This document shows, piece after piece, positions 1-9,731 of a stretch of 35,896 nt of DNA. The stretch is from Sphacelaria rigidula (lineage: Eukaryota > Phaeophyceae > Sphacelariales). Where the stretch lies: contig CAXNAA020000020.1 of NCBI GenBank assembly GCA_964200075.2, positions 1 through 35,896 on the forward strand, read 5' to 3'. A program made the translations under genes and the position numbers. Positions within the stretch are counted from its first letter, which is position 1; every line of letters starts with the position of its first letter. The notes beneath the pieces were generated by a model, which made no database searches, was not told where the DNA came from, and saw nothing but the letters and a program-made list of their open reading frames with translations.

Positions 1-110
1 GTGCTCGCCCTATTAATTTTTTGCACAACGAGCAATGACTCGAGTGCTCGCCCTATTAATTTTTCGGCCAACGAGCAGCCCAATGAGCACGAGTGCACGA
101 GTGACACTCG
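1..110. repeat. 43-bp direct repeat and adjacent hairpin
   Basis: The phrase GTGCTCGCCCTATTAATTTT occurs at position 1 and again at 44, each followed by a related CAACGAGCA segment, giving a period of 43 bp. Just downstream, near 87-116, GAGCACGAGTG and CACTCGTGCTC form a short inverted repeat. The array may continue to the left of the window. Confidence 0.7.
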
Positions 111-367
111 TGCTCGTCCGACGTATGAAACTGATGCCGTCGTCGCCAGTTCAGCAGTTTAACTTCAGTCCCAGTTTAATCGACAATATGAACTGCTCCA
201 GTTCACAGCCCTCTGTACAACTGCTGCTCAACCGTCAATACGAGTCGGCACTTTTTCTTCTTGTTTTATGTTCCTTCTTTTCTTCAGAGCGTGTTTCAGT
301 TTCGTTCTTCTTGAGTACGTCTATCATGAGACCACGGCTGGACCCCTGGGGGGTCAGTTAAAGTGCG

Positions 368-368
<1 letters not shown>

Positions 369-403
<35 letters not shown>
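369..403. repeat. TCAA tetranucleotide microsatellite
   Basis: About nine uninterrupted copies of a CAAT/TCAA tetranucleotide. The surrounding stretch 111-1399 otherwise shows no supportable gene. Its longer open frames lack intron-exon structure or recognisable motifs. Confidence 0.85.
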
Positions 404-1399
404 CTCTTGGCTGGGACAGCTCGTGGAGGACCGCACTATGGTCGGATCCAACCTTTGATTGAGTCAGGACTAGACTAGCTGAACCAGGGGGGAAATCCTA
501 CATCTGATAATGTGTCAGCACTCAGTACTATTGCACTGTTACACGACACCGACGTGGGTGGTGCAGCTCTCTTATGGAGATATCCCAGTGGTGGCTTACT
601 CATGACCAGGCATAACTAGATCTGAACGTTCTGGACTGACTTCGTCGTGTGTCGTCCCCACTATCGACCATGTGTACATGAAGCTCATGATAAACTCATG
701 TTAAACTCATGATGATAACGTGAGTCGATGATGACGTTATGATACCTTCACAGGATCATTACTATAGCTCCAGCCTCGGTTCGGACTCCCCGTGGCTTTC
801 TCATTGGGCAGCTTTGATCTCTGCTTCGCTCCTCCACTGCCCCTAGACTCTCCGTCTGCACTGCCAGCCGCTACTACCGTTCGAAGAGGCGGACTGTTGC
901 AACGGTATTGAGGAGGCACTAAATTGGTATGTGCTCGCCTGCGATACTGTAGAAGCTGTGTATATCGTGGACTTGCAGCATGCTGCCGACAGCGAGGGAC
1001 GGCTGTGAACATGAGTGTGTTCTGGCTCGTAGAAGCGGCAAGGCCACGAAAAGGCTGCATGCCCCCACTTCGCATGCAGACAGCACTGCAAGTGTGACTT
1101 GACCATGGCGCTCTACCTATATTCTTGTTTACGACCATGGCATCAGTACCTATACTCAGACCCGTGTTCGAAAATGGTCAAGGAAACGAAGATTCTAATC
1201 CCATTTTTGAACAATAATTAATGCTGTACTGTCTATGATACCGTACACCCCGTCCTTGCTCCCTCACACACACTGATATTGGCGTTTGAATCGGATTTTC
1301 TCGGCAACCGCTTCATGGCACTGATAGCTTTATCGTCGGAAAGGTCCAGTCGAGATCGCGACGGAGCATCGTTCCAACTCCTATTAATAACAGGGTCTT

Positions 1400-1779
1400 G
1401 CTATTTACGTCAACGTTGACGTAATCTGTTACATCCCTCAACGTTCAGCATCCATTCCACAATCCCCGCATGGACACAGCAACACATGGAACACACTCAC
1501 ACAGTCTCTAGCTATCGTTCAAGCAATCGCACGGAGCAAACGGACCCGTAACGGATGAGATACATGCTTATGGCAGAGTGAGCACTCTTGTGGCATGCAA
1601 CCATGCATCATGCATGTATCTCATCCGTTACGGGTCCGTTTTCTCCGTGCGATGGCTTGAACGATAGCTAGAGACTGTGTGAGTGTTTTCCACATGTTGA
1701 TGCGTCCATGCGGGGCTTGTGGGACGGATGCTGAACGTTGACGGATGTAACAGAATACGTCAACGTTGACGTACATAGC
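1400..1779. mobile_element. 380-bp foldback element (MITE-like), 168-bp arms
   Basis: Left arm 1400-1567 and right arm 1612-1779 are inverted copies of equal length with only scattered mismatches, separated by a 44-bp centre. Each end carries the perfect 16-bp palindrome ACGTCAACGTTGACGT (1407-1422 and 1757-1772). There is no coding capacity. The layout is that of a non-autonomous foldback or MITE-type DNA element. No clear target-site duplication was found. Confidence 0.8.
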
Positions 1780-1894
1780 CTTTTGGAACCCACTGACAAT
1801 TTCTTTTTTTGTGAATCGGCATCATTTTAAGTCATTTTCAATCCAGAGTGATGCCGATTCACAAAAATACAAATCGTCAGTGAGTTCCAAAAGG
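1779..1894. mobile_element. 116-bp foldback element, family A copy 1
   Basis: Inverted ends CCTTTTGGAAC (1779-1789) and its complement (1884-1894), with inner inverted arms containing TGTGAATCGGCATCA. It abuts the preceding foldback element with no gap. A related element lies near 34.0-34.16 kb, which makes this a dispersed family rather than a chance hairpin. Confidence 0.75.
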
Positions 1895-4057
1895 GTTATA
1901 ATATAGATATATTTCGGCGCTCACAGTAGTAGTAGTACAGCGCGTCTTTTTCATACATTGGCTTGACATTCGCACATATTTCTATGAGTAGTTATTTGAG
2001 TCGACTTCAAGGAAACACAAAAAAAAATGCTGTTCGAGAGATGTTCGTTGCCCAAAACTCTCGACTCGAGTCTAGAGCTCACTAGTTTATGCATCGCATC
2101 ACACATCAGTACTGCTTTTTGATATGTAGGCGCATACTTGCTCCTCATGTTCTGGGCGCAACTGCACATGAAACATCATAAAACACCTGACACTCCTATG
2201 TGCGACCTGGACGTTCAAGTGCGAGTCTAAACCAACGAGCGAAAATACTTACCATAAAAAACGTGCTGGAGGGCCAGATCGAGGTAGAACTGGTAGCTCG
2301 ATTGCAGCTGCCTCTTTGGGCCTGTGCTCCCCGGAGCGCAGGCCCCGGACAGCATCTCGGGGGTGTTTTTCAAAAGAGGCGGAATATTGCGCATCATGTG
2401 AGTTAAGACAATGTTGTTGTGTGTTTTCGTCGGTGGGTTGTGATGGCAAGCAGCTCGCGAATAAAAATTATAGAAGAACGCCTCACGCGTACGATCCCGT
2501 ATTGTGTGTTGCCTTGCAGTCCTGCTCCCGGCCGCGCCGGAGGGGGTACAAGAAGGCAGCTTTTGTGTGATGGTCTAAGTGGTATCGATGAACGTTTAAG
2601 TTAGAAGGGGTGGGCCACATGGGCACCATAGTAACATGGATCTTACATCTCAACATCATGCTATGAATTGCCCAGTTCTATTCAAGGCAGACTGTATACT
2701 GTACTGTTCTTGTATTATAGGTGGCAGTACGAGTAAAGATTCAAGAGTATCCTCCGCCCTTGATCGTGCCATCGCGTTCCTCTCCTAGGTGCCAGAAAGC
2801 TCGCGCACGCCCTCCGCCAACGAGCGGCGCCATCTCCCACTGATCTCCCAACGACCGCATGGAACATAGCAGTGAAGGGGAGGAGCCATGACGCGTCACG
2901 TGAAGACAGCGTAGGTTGTGTATCAGTAGTATTGAACACTCAACCATTACCCAGACAGATTTGGCACAAGTACCACTACTTGTAGGGAGTATGCGTTTTG
3001 TCCCATCACCCTTGAGATAGGTAGTAGAGTCGGGAGTTGTACGCAGGTACGGCAAGCTTCCCTAGGCCTCCCTACAAGCATGCAAAGATGAAGAGCGTGA
3101 TCCTCTGTAGTGCTTTATATCAAGCACGAATGAATGGATGGGAGAGCGCGAGTAGGCTACTATGCCGCCATTATTCATGAATGAATCACTCATCAGTACT
3201 ATCATCAACATGTAATTCAACGTGCCCTTACACAGGTGAAATTACTGTGCTAAGATAACTTCTATAGTATATTACGTCGACCCCCACCTTTTTCCGACTC
3301 CATAACTTTTGGGATTTTCTGGATGTCACACTATGACCTTGCACCGCTGACCAGTACAATAGTATGTAAACACGATTCGAAACAGATGACTCGAGGAACA
3401 CTTGAGAAACGATCCACTGTGAAACCTGTGCGACAAGACATGCAGATCACCTGGCAACTCTGTGACTGTGGTTTGACACGGTAGCCAAAGGACACTACAA
3501 TCGTTATATTCTAAACGCGGAATGCGCAGCGTACCTGAACGACGAGCTAGCCTTGCGCAACGGCATAACAAGCGTTGTATCTCGTACTACCCCTTTCGTT
3601 CACCTCCCTCATCCCGCCCTTCGGTCTCGTACACACTGGGACACGCTCGCTGCTCGATTTGCGGTTGATTTCAGGTGCCGGAAATGCGCCATGAGTACAT
3701 TTTCATGAGCTGTGTGGAGCCCCTATGATATTGATTCGAGATCCGCAAGGCCCCTCAGCGTCCTTTGAAGTGTTTTTTCTATTTGCGACTGCGTATGCGT
3801 GTTTTGTGGTGAGGTAAAATCTTCGATGGCGGGGCTTTTCAACGCTGGTGGCCGAAGAAAAATTGTATTTGTGGGCATAAAGGAGTAGCGAGAGTGTGCA
3901 GTGTGGAGCATCCTTTCCAACCTGCGTCCAGCGCTGAAGCATGTAAGCGATAGTCGTTTCAGTCCGTCGAGCGACCGTACGACTCCCTATGCGTATACCG
4001 TGTCCATTGTGTAGTGACAGCGCGTTTTGAGATTGGCTATTATAGTGTGTCGCAAAG
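1895..4057. other. No supportable gene
   Basis: Only short, overlapping open frames on both strands, with no conserved motifs, no convincing splice-linked exons and no strong repeats. It may hold introns or untranslated sequence of an unrecognised gene, but nothing seen supports this. Confidence 0.5.
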
Positions 4058-4987
4058 GCATTTGTTGCGTTCGAAAGCGTCGGACGAATTGTGCATATTT
4101 TCGAACGCTATGGGGTGCATAGATTCGATTCGATGTGTCCAGGTGTTTCTCGCCGTACACTGTGTGTGGAGACACACACGACGCGCCGTGTTCGTGCTGC
4201 GAGGTGTGACGCGTGATGTGTGCGTCGACTCGATTCGATGCCATTGGCTGCTGCGCGCCGCTTCGCGCGCTCCGTAGCGCGGCACACAACGTATCACGGA
4301 CGCGGTCCGAGGCGAGAAAAAGACAAGCGCCCAGACATGCGTGCCCGAGGGGATATTGGACGTACCATGTCTTGGAGTTTTGTGCGTTTTGAGAGCTTCG
4401 AGGATCCGAGATATTTGGTAAATGTTCGATCGAAGCGCTATAGGTGCATCGATTCGATTCGATGTGTCCAGGTGTTTCTCGCCGTACACTGTGTGTGGAG
4501 ACACACACGACGCGCCGTGTTCGTGCTGCGAGGTGTGACGCGTGATGTGTGCGTCGGCTCGATTCGATGCCATCGGCCTCTGAGCGCCGCTTCGCGCGCT
4601 CCATAGCGTGGCACACATCGTATCACGGACGCGGTCCGAGGCGAGAAAAAGACAAGCGCCCAGACATGCGTGCCCGAGGGGATATTGGACGTACCATGTC
4701 TTGGAGTTTTGTGCTTTGTGAGAGCTTCGAGGATCCGAGTTATTTGGTAAATGTTCGATCGAAGCGCTATAGGTGCATCGATTCGATTCGATGTGTCCAG
4801 GTGTTTCTCGCCGTACACTGTGTGTGGAGACACACGCGATGCGCCGCGTTCGTGCTGCGAGGTGTGAAGCGTGATGTGTGCGACGGCTCGATTCGATGCC
4901 ATCGGCCTCTGAGCGCCGCTTCGCGCGCTCCATAGCGTGGCACACATCGTATCACGGACCCGGTCCAAGGCGAGGAAAAGACAAGCG
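4058..4987. repeat. 329-bp tandem array, about 2.8 units
   Basis: Anchor GATGTGTCC recurs at 4132, 4461 and 4790, an exact period of 329 bp. Units are nearly identical and contain GATTCGATTCGATG, a TCGCCGTACACTGTGTGTGG segment and a GACAAGCGCCCAGACATGCG segment. The first unit begins in a diverged form near 4060, and the last ends near GACAAGCG at about 4987. Long open frames cross it on the minus strand (up to 301 codons, 4040-4945). Because 329 is not a multiple of 3, these frames shift phase from unit to unit, so they do not encode a repeating protein. Confidence 0.9.
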
Positions 4988-5274
4988 TGTATGAAGTGAT
5001 CGTTGCCCTCGACCAATAATGCAAATCTTGTGAATGTGCTGTTTGGTAGACAAGAGTGAGGTATTCGGGAAGTGGGTGACGTGGATAGGCGGTGCTTGTT
5101 TCGGTTGAGGTAGATTGGAACCACGTCGTGCGTCCATGTGTCTGTGCGTGATGCAGAGTCTGGGCTGTGTTGGGCGCAGTGCGTGTTTGTTTCTGTGGCG
5201 CTTGAGATGCGTCGCTTGAAAGTTGACTGATTGATGTCGGAAACGTGACAACACTAGTAGGAAAGCAATATTTG

Positions 5275-5395
5275 ACGAAAACCGTCGCGGTGCGAGAGTG
5301 TCAGTCATGATCCAATCCGCGATACCAAAAGGCCGGGCAAGTGCCGGCGGAAAGATTGGTTGTTCCCTTTGCACTCCGGACTTGTTCCGATTGGG
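5275..5395. repeat. Dispersed repeat, copy 1
   Basis: About 110-120 bp with clear similarity to 18830-18950, centred on an identical core GTCATGATCCAATCCGCG. On the minus strand both copies could encode FGIADWIMT followed by APRR, but the open frames around them are unrelated. It is probably a transposable-element fragment. The region 4988-5961 otherwise shows no gene. Confidence 0.7.
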
Positions 5396-5961
5396 TAAAT
5401 GAGTGAAATGTATTACGAAGAGGCAAAAGAAGTCCGGTACTCCGTCTCTACCAACACGGTGCAATCAGGCTTCATGCACAGTGTTCTCAATCCGAACGTA
5501 CCCTGTCGAAAGCGTTTCAGCGCCAGGTGTGAACAGGTGTCATGGTAACGAGAATAGCATCAACCGTAGTTTTGCCGCTGTGACGTCAAGGACCACCAGG
5601 CTGCACCCTGAGTAGTACCGACAGAGAGCGGTAAGAGAATAATGTTGTGATACAGAAAAACCGCACGATGGGGATTAATTTACTGTAGGCTACTATTTTC
5701 GCGCATATCACCTAACTGCTCATCTTTTTCTGGGGAGCACCATCTTTCACCGACGCCTTTCCTTCCGTCCTTGGTCTGTTTTTCAGCCAATCCTGCGCAC
5801 TACTCTTTTCTTCTAGCTGTTTCTTTTAATTTCTTTTTTGTGTCTGTGTGCACGGCGCTGCCGTCATCTGATCTCGCCTCGTCCTTCGTTGATAGCGACG
5901 TTCAACCAGACTCAGCGAGAGATAGCATCCCTGGGAGAACGATCAGCCACACTCTCTGCTG

Positions 5962-6743
5962 CTATATCTCCCCTCGACGCACTGCGGTTCTTGATTTGTC
6001 TTGCCCTTTTTTGAAGGGGGGGCTAAGTCCGAAAGGTTCTGAAGCTCCATTTTTCATGTCTTCAACTTCTGACTCGCCCGCGCGACGTTTCGAATAGTTG
6101 GACGGCGCCTCCCTGTTTTTCTTCCTTTGTCTCTCCAACCCGATGTCGCTGTCCACGCTACCGACAGACGTTTCTTTTGATGTAGGCCTTGAGCTCAACC
6201 CAGAGCCGGAAGCAGGTTTGCTTGCGTGCTTTTCCGACTCACTTTCGAAACTGCTCTCAGAGAGCGGCGTAACATCCAAAGACGGAGAAGGAAGCGGCGC
6301 AGTATCGGAAGAACGGTCGCTGCCCGAGCTTGAACATGACAATCCGCCAGGTACTGTTGGACAGCAATTCCGGGAAGAGCCTAATGATGCTGATTAGCCG
6401 CCAATTGATGCTGACTAGCCGCCAATTGATGATGCGCTATTAGATGACGACGCCGAGGAATCGGGGCCCGACGATGCGCTCTTGCTCGCTGTCTCGTTCG
6501 GCCGTACTTCCGCGATAGAGGAAGAGGAATCCATGGACTCTCCGCCGCCTGAGTCTCTCTGCGTGTGACAAAGATGGACTGGGTTAATATCCTCTATCTT
6601 TATTGGGTACCGCTTACTACCATCATGCTCACGGTATGACCCATCAGGTCGAAAGACGAACCTTGAGTCGAAGACTTCAGCGTTGCGTGGGCTCGGGAGC
6701 TTGTCGACAACTGTGACACGATATAACTGCTGACTTTAACACG
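5962..6743 (-). pseudogene. Broken Ser-rich reading frame with two in-frame stops
   Basis: Minus-strand frame opening after a stop near 6743, with possible acceptors (CAGCAG) at its start. It begins protein-like: YRVTVVDKLPSP, FRPDGSYREHDG, KRYPIKIEDINPVHLC. It then becomes Ser/Asp/Glu-rich, meets TAG at 6417-6415 and TAA at 6396-6394, and continues in the same frame with the same composition to a stop near 5962 (PSPSLDVTPLSESSFESESE, then a basic KKNREAPSNYSKRR). The two stops lie in a 21-bp duplicated unit. Frame and composition on both sides suggest one former coding exon. I do not recognise the family; it could be a host gene relic or a transposon-encoded protein. Confidence 0.45.
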
Positions 6744-6911
6744 GGATTTTACAAATTGGGGATGGATTTATTATTGAGGATGAGAAACGCGAATAATTAA
6801 AATATTCGTATCCGCACCAAAAATGTGTAAAATATGGTTCCGTTTCTTCACTTGCTGGTATAGATTTTGACAAATACTACACGCCATACAGTGTATTTCG
6901 ATAACCGAAAT

Positions 6912-7010
6912 GTTGGGGTCCTAGGTGAAAATTCATTTCTGGGGGGAAATTTCGGCGATCTAATCGGATCATCTAAATTCCCCCCGAAAATCTTCACCTA
7001 GGACCCCAAC
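6912..7010. mobile_element. 99-bp foldback element
   Basis: Ends GTTGGGGTCCTAGGTGAA (6912-6929) and its exact complement (6993-7010), with the inverted repeat continuing inward through a GGGGGG/CCCCCC stretch. Arms are roughly 37 bp with small mismatches. There is no coding content, and it resembles a small non-autonomous foldback element. Confidence 0.75.
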
Positions 7011-7116
7011 ACGTGTAGTAGCTGTCAATAGCTACCAGGAGGTGAAGGAGTGGAACTATATTTCGAAAATTTGGTTTGGATACGAAGATGTCAATTTTCC
7101 AGATTCTCATCCTCAA

Positions 7117-8035
7117 TTAAAAACCCATACCCAATTTGTCAAATCCCATGTGTATTTCAGCGTGATTCGTATACTGTCGTCCTTCTTGGGGACGACCACT
7201 CACGGCAAATAATGGCAAAACCCAAGGAAAGGAGAAGTGTCGTATCAAGCCCGCTCGTGAACATACATCCAGTATAGTGTTCACGTCTTCGGCGAGGGTT
7301 AGCTTTGTCAGATATGGTCTTGAAGAGATGGGTGTTGCGCGGTGTTGGAGCTTTCGCCCGAAGGGTAGCATCTTGCAAAGCCCTAAATTGGTTTGGATCA
7401 TTAAAATCGATACTGATAGATGAGTACGCCATCACTTAGGTTTTGGATAAGGGCTGGTTTCCCTCTGGACCCATGGAGGTCGAAGGTCGTGTCGCCCGAA
7501 TGCGGTGGAACACTTGCCCCACATGAGCAAGAAGTTACCCCCAGAAGCGTCGGTTGATGCTCGAGAACTTTTGTGGAGAGAGAGGTTGTCTACCGACGAG
7601 GCGGAATCCGAGGGATGCATTTGCGGCGGTGTCGGGAGCTTCACGTTGAAACAGTCGTCATCATTACAGTGAACGAGGGTTCCGTTCAAGGGGTGGTGGG
7701 ATGCGCTTGAAAATGATCGATACCAGTCTCCGGAGGTTTGTGCATCGAGGAGCGGTGGCGATTCCCAAAGTGTCATCGAGTTCCGAATCAGCATGTGTCA
7801 TGAAAGGTGAGGTTTCTTCTCCAACCGGTACAAAATATCCCATATCGACCGGCAACAATGTTTTCGTGATATTTAGAGTAGGGGATATGATTGAGAGTGG
7901 AAAGCGGTCAATCAGTGAATGAGTCGTTTCAGTTCCGAAATGCCCCTTCACGAGGCCCGATATGCTTCCTGTAGTAGCTTGCCACTGAGGCCCTAAATAT
8001 CCCTGAGTAGGGTATCGACGTGTAGCTGTGAGCAC
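7117..8035 (-). other. Protein-like minus-strand frames, unassigned, possibly decayed
   Basis: Three successive minus-strand open frames (8035-7664, 7794-7432, 7435-7157) overlap in different phases, as expected if one older coding region had frameshifts. Composition is protein-like in parts (VDMGYFVPVGEETSPF; DFNDPNQFRALQDATLRAKA), but I recognise no domain. Part of the first frame lies inside a tandem duplication. It has the same orientation as the broken frame at 5962-6743, so both could be pieces of one decayed element. Low confidence. Confidence 0.25.
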
Positions 8036-8230
8036 ACGCTAAACAGTGTTTTCGTGAAATTGGCAGTAGAGGATACGATTGAGAGTGAAAAGCGGTCAAT
8101 TAGTGAATGAATCGTTTCAGTTCCGAAATGCCCTTCCACGAGGTCCAATACGCTTTTTGTAGTAGCTTGCCAATGAGGCTCTCAATCTTCCTGAGTAGGG
8201 TATCGACGTGTAGCTGTGAGCTCACGCGAG
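7859..8230. repeat. 188-bp tandem duplication
   Basis: Two diverged copies, about 7859-8046 and 8047-8230. GTTTTCGTGA recurs 188 bp apart, as does GGGTATCGACGTGTAGCTGT. The copies differ by scattered substitutions, so the duplication is not very recent. Confidence 0.85.
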
Positions 8231-8239
8231 TGATGAAGG

Positions 8240-8456
8240 CAAAGAAAAGCACACACAGAATGAAAATTGGCTGAGTTAAAGCGAGTGATCGAAGCCACTT
8301 TCAATCAGCACTCTACTCTCAATTTCACGAAAACGTTGGTGCTATTATTGGAGTCAAAGAAAAGCACACACGGAATGAAAAATTGGCTAGGTTCAAGCGA
8401 ATTACCGAAACCCCTTTCAATCAGCACTCTACCCTCACTCTCATGAAAGCGTTGTT
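8240..8456. repeat. 115-bp tandem duplication with inverted link to the preceding repeat
   Basis: CAAAGAAAAGCACACAC occurs at 8240 and 8355, followed in both copies by a similar GAATGAAAA...TTGGCT...TTTCAATCAGCACTCTA stretch. The segment CTCAATTTCACGAAAAC in the first copy is roughly the complement of the GTTTTCGTGAAATT start of the neighbouring 188-bp unit, so the whole 7.86-8.46 kb block may derive from one rearranged element. Confidence 0.75.
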
Positions 8457-8789
8457 CGGCATATCGAGACATCTCAGCACTCCAGCCAAGTCATGCCCGG
8501 TAAGCGCGCGCTTGGGGTTATAGTGGACGCGGTATAGCTCGAGAACATATATGGCTAGAAAAGCCGCTCTGGGCACGCAGATGCGTGAGTTGCACGATAT
8601 TTAATTTGCTATATTGCGTGCAAGCGATATTTGAAGTTTGGTTCATTGCGGATATGGCTCTTGAGGGCTTCGCGACCTGTGAGCTCTTATTGCCTACCCC
8701 GCCTGAAAAAGGTCACACCACCGAAGAGTCGCGCCCATGAAATAAGAGGTGGGAACAAAATGTTTTCAGGATTTATGTCGTATGAACAG

Positions 8790-9060
8790 AGGGTGGGGGA
8801 CATACATGTACATATGATTCACGCTCATAAATGAAATGTGGAAAACATGTACCTCTGACTCATGCTGCATGGATGGAAGGGGAGAAACATGTACCTGTAA
8901 TTCACGACGTATGAATGGAAGGTGGGGATGTATGAAAATCGGGAAACATGTACCTATGATTCATTACATGCGAATGGATATTAGGAAACATGTACCGACA
9001 GAGTGATTTCATACCATACGAACGGAAGGTAAGAAACGTGTACTTTCGTCGGTGCTGTAC
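8790..9060. repeat. Degenerate minisatellite around GAAACATGTACC
   Basis: About six diverged units of 38-57 bp, each with a form of GAAACATGTACCTNTGATTCAT followed by TATGAATGGAAGGTGGG, starting near 8803, 8841, 8885, 8943, 8985 and 9034. Later units are the most altered. The stretch 9061-9731 downstream shows no gene and probably contains the helicase 3' flank. Confidence 0.75.
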
Positions 9061-9731
9061 CATACGAATCACGAACTGGGAATGTATACACTACAAGCAG
9101 TGTCGCACGGGTCACGAGCCCAAAAACATGTACAAGTCACAACTCGTGCACGAATCGTATGATTCGTATATACAAATGTTGAATATGAGTCGAATCACAA
9201 TTCCATTCGTCCCAACCGTGAACTGCAGGCCACGGGAGCAAAAACGGTCAACGCTCGCCCGCCGCGTTTAGCCAACTTCGGGCTTGGATCTAGCATCCGC
9301 CAATAAAACCAAACCGTAACTCAGTTTGAACGATCGATTGATTGTCGCAATATATTCACACACAAATTCGTACTAAAAACAGTCAGTTAACAGTATCCGC
9401 CACGCTCGCTCATCATCAAGTACGTTCACCCTACATCTTTTGGAGGGTAAGTTTCACAACCTCCGTACAGCTGCGCAGAATTTGCACTAGAAGAATTTTG
9501 GTCATATGTGCACTGCTGTGTGCACTGCTGTCACCAGCTTCTTACAAAACTGACCCCTCATCTTATAAGCAGGATTTGCTCATAGACCTACAGGTAGCCA
9601 TCAAAATTTTCGATTACATCATTCCTTCATTACGTTATGTAGTATATTCACATTTCCACAACCGTCGTTGTGGGTAAATGGCTAAAAACCAGTCTCAGCG
9701 TTCCCAATAGCCTTTTGATCGCAGTCGGAGG

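Noticed and set aside
4040-4945. 301-codon minus-strand frame as a protein gene
   Set aside because: It lies wholly in the 329-bp tandem array, changes phase in each unit, and has no recognisable motif or splice context.
8790-9060. CRISPR array
   Set aside because: Units are diverged throughout with no constant repeat and unique spacer pattern, and the context is eukaryotic.
1-9731. POLQ polymerase domain downstream of the helicase
   Set aside because: No family A polymerase motifs found on the minus strand, and exon 23 ends in a clean stop with a HELQ-like C-terminal helix.
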